The notes below the pieces were generated by a model. The model worked only from the letters and a program-made list of their open reading frames with translations, searched no databases and had not been told where the DNA came from. Source: Micromonospora cathayae (GTDB taxonomy: Bacteria; Actinomycetota; Actinomycetes; Mycobacteriales; Micromonosporaceae). Taken from it: a stretch of DNA of 64,000 nt. The number at the start of each line of letters is the position of its first letter. Within the stretch, counting starts at the first letter, position 1. The DNA is taken from NCBI RefSeq assembly GCF_028993575.1, contig NZ_CP118615.1, positions 3,534,001 to 3,598,000 of the forward strand. Direction: 5' to 3'. Both the position numbers and the translations under genes were made by a program. Positions 7,946-16,269 of this stretch are shown piece by piece.

Positions 7946-9199
7946 ATGCCGGGCTACGTGATCGACGCCGAGGCGGGCCGGGGCGGCCCCCTGACCGGGC
8001 CACGCACCGGCCACCGGTGCCGGGTCCTGCGGGTGGTCGGCGAGCTGAACTTCGGCGGTACCGAGGCGCGTACGGCGGAACTGCTGCCCCGGCTCGTCGC
8101 CGCCGGTACCGAGGTGCACCTGGTGACCCTCGCGGACCGGGTCGGGCCCGGACCACTGGCCGGGGCGATCGTCCGGCACGGTGGCTCGGTCAGCCCACTG
8201 CCCCTGGACGTCCGGTTCCCCGCCCGGTTCCGCCGCCTGCTCCGCCTGCTCCGGCCGGACGTCGTGCACGTCGACTGCGCGAACTTCTCCGGCGTGATCC
8301 TCTGCCTCGCCGGGCTCGCCGGCGTGCCCGTCCGGGTCGCCCACTTCCGGGGAGACGACAACCAGCACCGCAACCGGCGCCAACGCGTCTGCCGCTGGAT
8401 CTGGGGACGCCTGCTCCGGATGTCCGCCACGGACATCCTCGGGGTCTCACCCAGCGCGCTCACCTGCGGATACGACCCGGCCTGGCGTGACGACCCCCGC
8501 TGCCGGGTGGTCCTCAACGGGCTCGACCTCGACCGGCTCCGCACGCCCACCGGCGACGACCTGCGGGCGGTGACCGGCGCCGCACCCGGCGACCTGCTCT
8601 GTCTGACCGTGGGCCGGGCCAGCCCGGAGAAACGGCGTTGGCTGCTGCCACCGATCCTGGCGGCACTGCGCGACCGGGGCGTGTCCGCGCACGCGGTGCT
8701 GGTCGGGCCGAGGGACGACGCGGACGACGCCCGGGTGCGCGGCGCCGCTGCCGCCGCCGGGCTCGCCGACCGGGTCCACCTGCTCGGCCCGCGTGACGAC
8801 GTCGGCGCGCTGCTCCGGCAGGCCGACGTGGTGGTCCACCCGTCCTGCCTGGAGGGACTGCCCGGTGGCGTGCTGGAACCGGTCGCGCTGGGGGTCGGCA
8901 CGGTGGCCGCCGACCTGCCGGGGGTCCGGTTCATCAGCGAACACCTGCCGGGCGTCACCGTGGTCGCCACCGACGCCCCACCGGCGGCCTGGGCGGCGGC
9001 CGTGCTCACCGCCGCCGGGCACACCGCGACGACCGATCCCGCGGCGGCGGCGGACCGCTTCGCACGCAGCGTCTTCTCGATCGAGGAGGCGACCGCCACC
9101 CATGTGGCGATCTACCGGCGGCCGGAGGGGCCGCCCCGGAACCGGGTAGTCGGAGACAGGAGCCGGCCACGGGCCGGCTCGGAACGGTGGGACAGATGA
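7946..9199 (+). CDS. Glycosyltransferase family 4
   Basis: A 417-residue GT4 protein. The acceptor-binding loop VGELNFGGTEARTAELLPRL (residues about 25-44) is the typical GT4 glycine-rich loop, and the donor domain has VGRASPEK and EGLPGGVLE, a complete EX7E motif. I chose ATG 7946 because GGAGG lies eight bases upstream. An in-frame ATG at 7922 overlapping the previous stop is possible and would add eight residues. The end overlaps the next glycosyltransferase by four bases (ATGA). Confidence 0.87.
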   Translation: MPGYVIDAEAGRGGPLTGPRTGHRCRVLRVVGELNFGGTEARTAELLPRLVAAGTEVHLVTLADRVGPGPLAGAIVRHGGSVSPLPLDVRFPARFRRLLRLLRPDVVHVDCANFSGVILCLAGLAGVPVRVAHFRGDDNQHRNRRQRVCRWIWGRLLRMSATDILGVSPSALTCGYDPAWRDDPRCRVVLNGLDLDRLRTPTGDDLRAVTGAAPGDLLCLTVGRASPEKRRWLLPPILAALRDRGVSAHAVLVGPRDDADDARVRGAAAAAGLADRVHLLGPRDDVGALLRQADVVVHPSCLEGLPGGVLEPVALGVGTVAADLPGVRFISEHLPGVTVVATDAPPAAWAAAVLTAAGHTATTDPAAAADRFARSVFSIEEATATHVAIYRRPEGPPRNRVVGDRSRPRAGSERWDR

Positions 9200-10491
9200 A
9201 CGATCAGACCATGGTGCTCGACACGGAACCCTGGACCCACGCCGCGGTGTGGCGGCGGGCGGACCGGCCGCGCCCGCTCCTCGTCGGGGCCTACCAGTTC
9301 CCGTACGGTGACGCCACCTCCAACCGGCTGCTGCAACTGGCCCGGTGTGCCGCCCCCGAGGGTTCCCGCACCCTGGTCGTCAACGACTGGCCGTGCGACG
9401 GATCCCTCCCGCCCCGGCGCGACGAGGTGCCGGGAATCGACCTGATCACCCTGCGGACCAGGGGCGGCAACCGGTTCACCCGGATGTCGGCCCGGCTGGC
9501 CCGTCCGGTACGCGTGCTGCGGGCGGCCCGCCGCCGGGGCGTCGGACGGGGCGACGTGTCCGTGGTGCTGCTGCCGATGGCCATGATGACCCTCGGCAAC
9601 TGGGCGGTGCTGCGGTTCGCGCTGCGGTGCCCGGTGGTGGTGGACGCCAGTGAGCGGCACGACCGCCGCCAGTTCCGGCACGGGTGGCTGACCCCGTACT
9701 TCGTGCGGCACCGCTGGTCGACGTTCCTGGCGACCCGGCTCGTCGACCGGGCCACGGCGGTGTCCACCACGTTGGCCGGCTACCTGGCGGGGCACGGCCT
9801 GGACGTGCTGGTGGTGCCACCCCAGGTGGACTGCGACGAGTTCGCCGCGCCCCGTCCGCCCTCGCTCGGTGACGGGCTGCGGCTGCTGTACGCCGGCACC
9901 CCCGGTCGCAAGGACATGCTCGACGTGATCCTGCGCGGGATCAGCGAGCTCGCGCCGGCGGACCAGCGGCGGGTCACTCTCACCATCGCCGGGATCACCC
10001 GCGAGGAGGCCACCACCCGGTCCGACCTGGACGTGTCGGTGCTGGCCACGGTGTCGGCCCGGGTGACCTTCCTCGGGCGGGTGCCGCGCGGGGTCGTGCT
10101 GACCCTGCTGTCGGAGTCGCACTTCTCGATGCTGGTCCGGCCCACCGGTGGGTACGCCGCCCACGGCTTCCCGTCCAAGGTGCCGGAGAGCCTGGCCGCC
10201 GGCTGCCCGGTGCTGCTCAACCACACCAGCGACCTGGCCGCCCACGTCCAGGACGGGGTGGAGGGTCTCGTGCTCGACGGCAACGGCCCGCAGGACGTCC
10301 GGCGGGGGATCGAACGGGCCCTGGCGCTGCGGGACGAGGACTGGACGGCGATGAGCCGGGCCGCGCGGTCGCGGGCCCGCCGGTCCTTCGACCACCGGGC
10401 CTGGCGGGACCGGGTGAGCGCCTTCGTGGCCGCCGCCGACGTCAGCCCGTCAGCCGCGGACCGACCGGGCCAGCCGCGCAGTCAGGGCTGA
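9196..10491 (+). CDS. Glycosyltransferase, GT-B fold (GT4-like)
   Basis: A 431-residue protein with LVGAYQFPYGDATSNRLLQL at the N-terminus, a GT-B acceptor-domain start, and LLYAGTPGRKD plus GFPSKVPESLAAGCPVLLN in the donor domain. The Lys-Val-Pro-Glu-Ser element replaces the classic EX7E. The ATG at 9196 overlaps the preceding TGA (ATGA), so it is translated with the upstream gene. It is the last gene before a very strong hairpin at 10496 and convergent with the Wzy-like gene. The exact transfer is unknown. Confidence 0.83.
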   Translation: MNDQTMVLDTEPWTHAAVWRRADRPRPLLVGAYQFPYGDATSNRLLQLARCAAPEGSRTLVVNDWPCDGSLPPRRDEVPGIDLITLRTRGGNRFTRMSARLARPVRVLRAARRRGVGRGDVSVVLLPMAMMTLGNWAVLRFALRCPVVVDASERHDRRQFRHGWLTPYFVRHRWSTFLATRLVDRATAVSTTLAGYLAGHGLDVLVVPPQVDCDEFAAPRPPSLGDGLRLLYAGTPGRKDMLDVILRGISELAPADQRRVTLTIAGITREEATTRSDLDVSVLATVSARVTFLGRVPRGVVLTLLSESHFSMLVRPTGGYAAHGFPSKVPESLAAGCPVLLNHTSDLAAHVQDGVEGLVLDGNGPQDVRRGIERALALRDEDWTAMSRAARSRARRSFDHRAWRDRVSAFVAAADVSPSAADRPGQPRSQG

Positions 10492-10495
10492 CGGT

Positions 10496-10547
10496 CCCCG
10501 CACACGACGGCACCGCGTCCACGGACGCGGTGCCGTCGTGTGCGGGG
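10496..10547. terminator. Perfect 25-bp stem, bidirectional terminator
   Basis: Positions 10496-10520 are the exact reverse complement of 10523-10547, with only two bases at the centre. The 50 paired bases sit five bases after the glycosyltransferase stop and 70 bases from the convergent Wzy-like stop, so this is almost certainly the shared terminator. There is no T-tract. Confidence 0.85.
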
Positions 10548-10617
10548 AGGCCGCCGCAGCGCCTCCCGCACGATGTCCTGCTCGTCGCCGGCGGGCCCGC
10601 CGCCGGTCGACCGGTGG

Positions 10618-12084
10618 TCACCTCGGGGCGGCGGTGCCCGCCTCCCGGGCCGGTTGCCGCTGCTCCGGGTGGGACGGCACGGCTCCGCCACCGGCGCGCG
10701 CCGCCTGCGGAACCCCGGCGGGAACCCGGTCGGCGCGGTGGGGATCCGGCAGACCGAGCAGCACCGCGGCCACGGTGGGCCAGAACACGTACGGGTAGGG
10801 CTGGCCGGTGCCGAAGATGGCCGACTCGGTGATCTGGATCAGCAGGCCGGTGAGGACGAGCCAGACCAGACCCGGGTTGACCCGGGACATCGGTGCCCGC
10901 AGCACCACCCGCAGCGCAGCCAGCACCAGCACCAGCAGCGGTACGGCACCGGCCAGGCCCAGCTCCAGCAGCATCTGCAGGTAGCTGTTGTGCACCAGGC
11001 TGACCCCGACGGCGAAGAAGTCGTTGTCGCGGGCCTGGTCGAACAGGTACAGCCCGGAACCGTACCCGAAACCCAGCGCCGGCCGGCTCTGCCACCACAG
11101 CTCGACGGCGGCCTGCCACAACTGGGTCCGGCCGTTGGACAGCTCGCCGGTCTCCGGCGCGGTGAACCGACCCACGAACTGCTGGACCCAGGACGACCCG
11201 ACGATGGCCGGGAGCAGGTTGAACGCCTGGGCCAGCAGGAACACCGTGGCCCCCACCGCCACCAGGCGCCGCAGCGGGCCCATACCGTGCCGCAGGGCGA
11301 TCCAGAGCCCTCCGACGAGCACCGCGATGAGCCCGGTACGGGACTCGGAGAGGACGAGGGCGAAGGCCGCCGCCAGCGCGCCGAGCAGCTGGACACGCCG
11401 CCGGGACTGCCGGTGGACCGCCCAGCCCAGCGGGATCGTCAGCGCGCAGATGGCGCTCAGCAGGTTGGGGTTGTTGTACACGCCCCGGAACCGCTCACCG
11501 GAGGAGACCGCGGCGGCGACCGTACCGTCGACGAGCCCGTAGCCGATGCTGACCACGACGGAGAGGCTGAGGACCAGGTAGACCACGTACAGGTCACCGA
11601 TCACGATCGCCTGGTCGGTCCAGCGGCGCCGGACCAGCGCGTGCACCAGCCCGGCCAGCAGCACCAGCGCGACGCCCTGCTGGAAGGTGTGCGCCGGGGT
11701 GATCGACCAGACTCCGCTCACCGTGGCCACGACGGCGGTGGCCCAGAGGGCGACGACGAACGCGCCGGTCCACCGGTCGAGCCGGGTCCCCGGCCGGCCC
11801 GGCAGACAGGCCGTCCAGGCGACCAGGCAGCCGACCGCGACGTACCGGGGGTAGAAGGCGGTGTCGGCCAGCGGTGCCAGGTGGGACGCGGCGCAGACCA
11901 GCAGGACCACGGTCAGCGCCAGCAGCCGCTGCCAGCCGTCCATCCGGGCCGCGAAGTAGACCAGGGCGAGCAGCAGAACCAGACCGGCCGTGATCAACGG
12001 ATCGTGCACGGCGGCGCCGGCGGTGACCGTCACCAGGACGACCGCGCCGATGAGAAGGGCCAGACGGCCCGGATGACTTGTCAC
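10618..12084 (-). CDS. O-antigen ligase/polymerase-like membrane protein (Wzy family), first of two
   Basis: A 488-residue protein with about 11-12 hydrophobic segments. It has the Wzy_C-type features: the FRGVYNNPNLLSA motif after about residue 215, LSESRTGLIA, and a large loop with GFGYGSGLYLF and LVHNSYLQMLLELGLAG. Such proteins polymerise or ligate undecaprenyl-linked repeat units outside the membrane. GTG 12084 is chosen because GAGG (12093-12096) lies eight bases upstream and the membrane segment begins soon after; the frame stays open further out. It follows the dehydratase/reductase pair on the same strand. Confidence 0.83.
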   Translation of the reverse strand: MTSHPGRLALLIGAVVLVTVTAGAAVHDPLITAGLVLLLALVYFAARMDGWQRLLALTVVLLVCAASHLAPLADTAFYPRYVAVGCLVAWTACLPGRPGTRLDRWTGAFVVALWATAVVATVSGVWSITPAHTFQQGVALVLLAGLVHALVRRRWTDQAIVIGDLYVVYLVLSLSVVVSIGYGLVDGTVAAAVSSGERFRGVYNNPNLLSAICALTIPLGWAVHRQSRRRVQLLGALAAAFALVLSESRTGLIAVLVGGLWIALRHGMGPLRRLVAVGATVFLLAQAFNLLPAIVGSSWVQQFVGRFTAPETGELSNGRTQLWQAAVELWWQSRPALGFGYGSGLYLFDQARDNDFFAVGVSLVHNSYLQMLLELGLAGAVPLLVLVLAALRVVLRAPMSRVNPGLVWLVLTGLLIQITESAIFGTGQPYPYVFWPTVAAVLLGLPDPHRADRVPAGVPQAARAGGGAVPSHPEQRQPAREAGTAAPR

Positions 12085-12172
12085 GTGACGTACCTCTGCT
12101 CGGGTCGACCGGCCCTGGCCGGCGGTGCTGCTGTCCTGATTGCCGGGGCACGGCCCCGTGACCCGGGGTCGC

Positions 12173-13156
12173 TCAGACCCGCAGGCCCTGCCGGTCCGCG
12201 CGGGGCTCCGGGATGGTCCACCGGGCACGGGCCGCGTGCATCGCCCGGATCATGTCCGGCCAGGCCGGCGGACGGTAGCCGGTGATCTCGGCCAGCGCGT
12301 CCGCGCGCATGGACCGGTCGCAGGTGAAACCGTCGTCCGGCACCAGCTCGCCCCGCCACCCGTACACGTCGGCGACCAGTCGCAGGAGGTCGTACTTGGT
12401 GATCGGGGTCGAGGCCACGTGGTACAGCCCGGTCAGGTCCGGCCGGGGCAGCACCACCGTACGGAGCAGCCGGGCGAACTCGAGGGTCGTCACGCCGCTG
12501 TAGACGGCCCTGGTCCAGCCGCGCACCTGGCCCCGCTGGCTGAGGAACCAGTCCAGCAGGGACCGGTTCGTGGTCAGCTCGTGCCCGATGATCGACGTAC
12601 GCAGGGTCAGCGCCGGGGCCGGTACCTCCCCGAGCAGTTTGGAGCGTCCGTACAGGTCGCAGGGGTCGGGGAGGTCGTCCTCGAGGTAGCCGCCGCGCCG
12701 GCCGGAGAACACGCAGTCGGTGCTCACGTGGACCAGCCGGCTGCCCAGCCGGGCGCAGGTCTCGGCCAGCAGGTGGGGGAAGAGCGCGTTGAGGGTGACC
12801 GTCGGTACGGCGTCCCGCACGTCCGGCCGCTGCTTGATGACGCCGACGCAGTTGACCACGACGTCCGGCCGGAGGTCGTCGAGGAGCTGCCGTACCGGCC
12901 CGAACCGGGTGGCGTCCACCGCCGGGGTGATCCGGGCGCGCAGGGCGGCCGGATAGAGCCCGTCCCGACCCGCGAGGCTGCGCGCGGTGGCGTGCACGTC
13001 GAGCCGTTGGTCCTCGCTCAGCTCGCGGAGGAGGGCGTGCCCCAGCATGCCGGTGGCGCCGACGACGAGGACGCTCGACGGCTTGGTGGCCTCCGGTCCC
13101 GGCGGGTGGTCCCCGCCGGCCGTCGGGTCCGGTCGGCCGCCGGTCGCGGTGCTCAC
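12173..13156 (-). CDS. RmlD-like NDP-4-keto-6-deoxysugar reductase (SDR)
   Basis: A 327-residue SDR of the dTDP-4-dehydrorhamnose reductase type. After a disordered 27-residue head it has VVGATGMLGHAL (NADPH loop), HVSTDCVFSG and the catalytic DLYGRSK (Tyr-x-x-x-Lys). It starts at a GTG overlapping the stop of the UDP-GlcNAc 4,6-dehydratase gene (GTGA). The coupling suggests it reduces the 4-keto product of that enzyme, as WbvR or CapF homologues do on the way to UDP-L-6-deoxy-HexNAc sugars. Reduction of a dTDP-sugar is less likely because no RmlA/B/C genes are nearby. Confidence 0.8.
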   Translation of the reverse strand: MSTATGGRPDPTAGGDHPPGPEATKPSSVLVVGATGMLGHALLRELSEDQRLDVHATARSLAGRDGLYPAALRARITPAVDATRFGPVRQLLDDLRPDVVVNCVGVIKQRPDVRDAVPTVTLNALFPHLLAETCARLGSRLVHVSTDCVFSGRRGGYLEDDLPDPCDLYGRSKLLGEVPAPALTLRTSIIGHELTTNRSLLDWFLSQRGQVRGWTRAVYSGVTTLEFARLLRTVVLPRPDLTGLYHVASTPITKYDLLRLVADVYGWRGELVPDDGFTCDRSMRADALAEITGYRPPAWPDMIRAMHAARARWTIPEPRADRQGLRV

Positions 13157-14196
13157 GCCGGTACGCCGGTCGCGGCGAAGGTGTCGAGCTGCGCCCGTAC
13201 CTCCGGCAGGGACAGCAGCAACTGCTCGATCTCCGGTACGGAGAGACGTCGGGCGTTGTGCGAGTTGAAGTCGGCGAGGTTGCCCCGCTCGACGTTGCCC
13301 TCGTCGAAGTAGAGGGAGTAGTTCAGGTCGCGGCTGTCCACCGGCACCCGGAGGAAGTCGCCGAAGTCCTCGGCCCGGGACAGGTCCTCACGACTGGCGA
13401 GGGTCTCGTACAGCTTCTCCCCGTGCCGGATGCCGAGCACGTTGAACTTGGCGGGTACCCCGAACAGGTTGCACAGTGCCGTGGCCAGGTCGCCGATGGT
13501 GCAGGCGTCGGCCTTGCGGATGAAGACGTCGCCCGGCTGGCTGTGCCGGAAGGCGTGCTCGACCAGTTCCACCGACTCCGTCAGTGACATCATGAAGCGG
13601 GTCATGCCCGGCTCCGTGACGGTCAGTGGCACCCCCCGGCGGATCTGCTCGACGAACAGCGGGATCACCGAACCCCGCGAGTACATGACGTTGCCGTAGC
13701 GCACGCAGCAGACCCGGGTCCGGGCGGTGGGGTTGTTGCGGAAGTGCGCCTGCGCCACCTTCTCCATCAGGGCCTTGGTCATGCCCATCGCGTTGACCGG
13801 GTAGACCGCCTTGTCGGTGCTCAGCAGCACCAGCGCCTCGACCCCGTGGCGCTCGCAGGCGTCCACGACGTTCGCGCTGCCCAGCACGTTGGTCCGGACG
13901 GCCTCGAGGGGGAAGAACTCGCAGGAGGGCACCTGCTTGAGCGCGGCGGCGTGGAAGACGAACTCCATGCCCCGGACGGCCTTGCCCACGCTGTCGTAGT
14001 CCCGGACGTCGCCGACGTAGTAGCGGACCCGGTCGTCGCCGAGGCGGTGCCGCATCAGGTCCTGTTTGGACTCGTCGCGGCTGAGTACCCGGATCTCCGC
14101 GGCACCCGCGTCCAGCAGCCGGGTAACCATCGTCTGTCCGAAGGATCCGGTGCCGCCGGTGATCAGGAAGCGTCTGCCCGATAGCGAGGAAACCAC
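13153..14196 (-). CDS. UDP-N-acetylglucosamine 4,6-dehydratase (CapE/WbjB/FlaA1 type)
   Basis: A 347-residue extended SDR. The coenzyme loop is GGTGSFGQ at residues 14-21. LSTDKAVYPVNAMGMTK holds the family hallmark in which Met replaces the usual catalytic Tyr (Met-x-x-x-Lys), together with the conserved Asp-Lys. RYGNVMYSRGSVIPLF and GEKLYETL are also typical of CapE/FlaA1/PseB. The enzyme forms a UDP-2-acetamido-2,6-dideoxy-4-hexulose, with or without C5 inversion. The coupled RmlD-like gene and the WbuB-like transferase downstream favour the inverting (L-sugar) branch. GTG start; a GGGAGG lies only four bases upstream, so the start is slightly uncertain. Confidence 0.88.
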   Translation of the reverse strand: MVSSLSGRRFLITGGTGSFGQTMVTRLLDAGAAEIRVLSRDESKQDLMRHRLGDDRVRYYVGDVRDYDSVGKAVRGMEFVFHAAALKQVPSCEFFPLEAVRTNVLGSANVVDACERHGVEALVLLSTDKAVYPVNAMGMTKALMEKVAQAHFRNNPTARTRVCCVRYGNVMYSRGSVIPLFVEQIRRGVPLTVTEPGMTRFMMSLTESVELVEHAFRHSQPGDVFIRKADACTIGDLATALCNLFGVPAKFNVLGIRHGEKLYETLASREDLSRAEDFGDFLRVPVDSRDLNYSLYFDEGNVERGNLADFNSHNARRLSVPEIEQLLLSLPEVRAQLDTFAATGVPA

Positions 14197-14484
14197 ATGT
14201 CCTCCCGTTTATCCCGTCGGTCCACCGTCAGGGCCGACCAGCTGTCGGATCGGACCATACAGTTCTATAAGCGGCGATGTGCTTATTTGTGTCGAAGCGG
14301 ACCAGATAGCCCATTGTCTGAGTAGAACTCGATCTTCCGGCCGGCGGGACGGTCGAGGGTCCGTCCGGGCGCGTCAGTCTCGCGCCGGCCACCTGCGCCA
14401 CGGTGGCGGACGGAGCTGTGGCTAGTCGGGCGTTTTCGTGGTGAAGGAGGGGTATCGGGACGCTTGGCCTGATATGAGTACATC

Positions 14485-15228
14485 ATGACTCTTCGTGCTG
14501 CTCATGCCGATCGGCTGCGGGCGGGCGCGTCCGGTGTGCCGACCGACCGGCGGGCCACCGCCCCGGACGCCGGCACCCGGCGGCGGTACGACCCCTGGAA
14601 GCGGGTCCTCGACGTGGCCGGCGCGCTGCTCGTCCTGGTCCTCGGGGCGCCGCTGCTGGCCCTGGTGGCCCTGGTGGTCCTGGTGGCGTTCGGGCGGCCG
14701 GTGCTGTTCCGGCACACCCGTCCGGGGCTGCACGGCGAACTGTTCGAGGTGGTCAAGTTCCGGACCATGCGGCACGCCGACCCGGAACGGGGGCTGGTGA
14801 CCGACGCCGAACGGCTCACCCCGGTGGGGCGCTGGCTGCGGGCCAGCAGCCTCGACGAACTGCCCCAGTTCTGGAACGTGTTGCGCGGCGAGATGAGCAT
14901 CGTCGGCCCCCGCCCCCACCTGGTGCGCTACCTCGCCCTCTACAGCCCCGAGCAGGCACGTCGGCACGAGGTCAGGCCGGGAATCACCGGCCTCTCCCAG
15001 GTCCGTGGGCGCAACGCGCTGGACTGGGCCGCCAAGTTCGCGTACGACGTCGAGTACGTCGACCGCCGGTCGTTCCTGTTCGACCTGAGGATCCTGCTCG
15101 CCACCGTGTGGGTGGTGCTGCTCCGCAAGGGCATCTCCGCCCCGGGCGCGGCCACCTGGCACGAGTTCACCGGCAACCCGCCCGCCCAGCCGGGGGTCGG
15201 CGGCGCGGCCACCGTGAACCGCCGATGA
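14485..15228 (+). CDS. Initiating sugar-phosphate transferase (PglC/WcaJ-type, polyprenyl-phosphate acceptor)
   Basis: A 247-residue protein with one hydrophobic segment (residues about 46-70) followed by the bacterial sugar transferase domain. It has VKFRTM, SSLDELPQFWNVLRGEMSIV, GPRP and RPGITGLSQVRGRN. The conserved Asp-Glu pair in SLDELPQ matches the catalytic dyad of PglC-like monotopic phosphoglycosyltransferases. It most likely transfers the first sugar-1-phosphate onto undecaprenyl phosphate and so starts repeat-unit synthesis. The ATG at 14485 has no clear ribosome site. It is coupled to the next SDR gene by an ATGA overlap. The 285-base divergent gap upstream (14199-14484) is locally AT-rich around 14262-14295 and should hold both promoters. 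Confidence 0.88.
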   Translation: MTLRAAHADRLRAGASGVPTDRRATAPDAGTRRRYDPWKRVLDVAGALLVLVLGAPLLALVALVVLVAFGRPVLFRHTRPGLHGELFEVVKFRTMRHADPERGLVTDAERLTPVGRWLRASSLDELPQFWNVLRGEMSIVGPRPHLVRYLALYSPEQARRHEVRPGITGLSQVRGRNALDWAAKFAYDVEYVDRRSFLFDLRILLATVWVVLLRKGISAPGAATWHEFTGNPPAQPGVGGAATVNRR

Positions 15229-16193
15229 ACCGGGTCCTGCTGCTGGGGGCCAGCGGCTTCCTGGGACGGCACATCCAGGCCGCGCTGGCCCGACACCTGA
15301 CCGTCCGGTCACCCACCCGTCGGGAGTGCGACCTGGTCGGGATCGACCTGCCGGAGCTGACCTCGCTGCTCGCCCGGGAGCGACCCGACGCGGTGGTGGT
15401 CGCGGCCGGTCGCATCGTCGGCTCCGGCTACGACTTCGTCCGGGCCCACGTGGCGACCACCGCGAAACTGATCGAGGCGATGGCGGTCGCCGTACCGGAC
15501 GCCCGCCTCGTCCGGCTCGGCTCGGCCGCCGAGTACGGCATCGTGCCGCACGGCGTCGTCATCGGCGAGGAACTCCCGGCCGTGCCGGTGGGGGAGTACG
15601 GGCTCAGTCACCTGGCGGCGACCCGGCTGGCGGAGCTGGCCGGCGCGGCGGGCCGGGTCGACACGACGGTGCTACGGGTGTTCAACCCGGTCGGGCCGGG
15701 AATGCCGCCGGGCAATCTGCTGCGCCGGGTGGCCGCCCTGATCAGGGCGGCGGAGACCGACGGTGGGGACGTCGCGGTGGGCCTGCACGACACGTTCCGG
15801 GACTACGTCGACGTGCGGGACGTGGCGGCGGCGGTGCTGGCCGTGCTGCGCTGCGACCGGCTCACCGAGCGGGTCTTCAACGTGGGCAGCGGGCGGGCGG
15901 TGGCGACGCGGGACATCGTCCGGTCCCTGGCCGAGGTCGCCGGCTTCACCGGACGGATCCGGGACGGGGAGTTCGCCCCGGACGCCGCCCGGTCCTCGGC
16001 GGTGCCCTGGCTGTGCGCCGGCATCGAGCGGAGCCGGGAGGTGCTCGGATGGACCCCCCGGCACGAGCTCACGGAGTCGTTGACCACCCTGTGGCGAGCG
16101 TCCGACCCGCCCGCACCGCAGCCGGCCGACCCGGCGGAACCGGTACCGCCCGGTTGCGCGGCGATCAGGGTCCCGGCCGCTAGCATCCGGTAA
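15225..16193 (+). CDS. NAD-dependent epimerase/dehydratase-like SDR with altered active site
   Basis: A 322-residue extended SDR whose ATG overlaps the previous stop. The Rossmann loop is LGASGFLGRH and the Ser motif is RLGSAAEYG. The expected Tyr-x-x-x-Lys reads EYGLSHLA, so the catalytic Lys is replaced by His. VLRVFNPVGPGMP, DYVDVRDVA and VFNVGSGRAV are standard for nucleotide-sugar epimerases, reductases or decarboxylases. It is probably a sugar-nucleotide 4-ketoreductase or epimerase, but the missing Lys makes the chemistry uncertain. The last 25 residues are proline/alanine-rich. Confidence 0.8.
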   Translation: MNRVLLLGASGFLGRHIQAALARHLTVRSPTRRECDLVGIDLPELTSLLARERPDAVVVAAGRIVGSGYDFVRAHVATTAKLIEAMAVAVPDARLVRLGSAAEYGIVPHGVVIGEELPAVPVGEYGLSHLAATRLAELAGAAGRVDTTVLRVFNPVGPGMPPGNLLRRVAALIRAAETDGGDVAVGLHDTFRDYVDVRDVAAAVLAVLRCDRLTERVFNVGSGRAVATRDIVRSLAEVAGFTGRIRDGEFAPDAARSSAVPWLCAGIERSREVLGWTPRHELTESLTTLWRASDPPAPQPADPAEPVPPGCAAIRVPAASIR

Positions 16194-16269
16194 TCCACCC
16201 CTTGCTGTGCTGCTGGTCCGACGACCGGCCGTTCCGCGTGCCCGCTGTCGACGAGGTGAGGTGAGGGGT

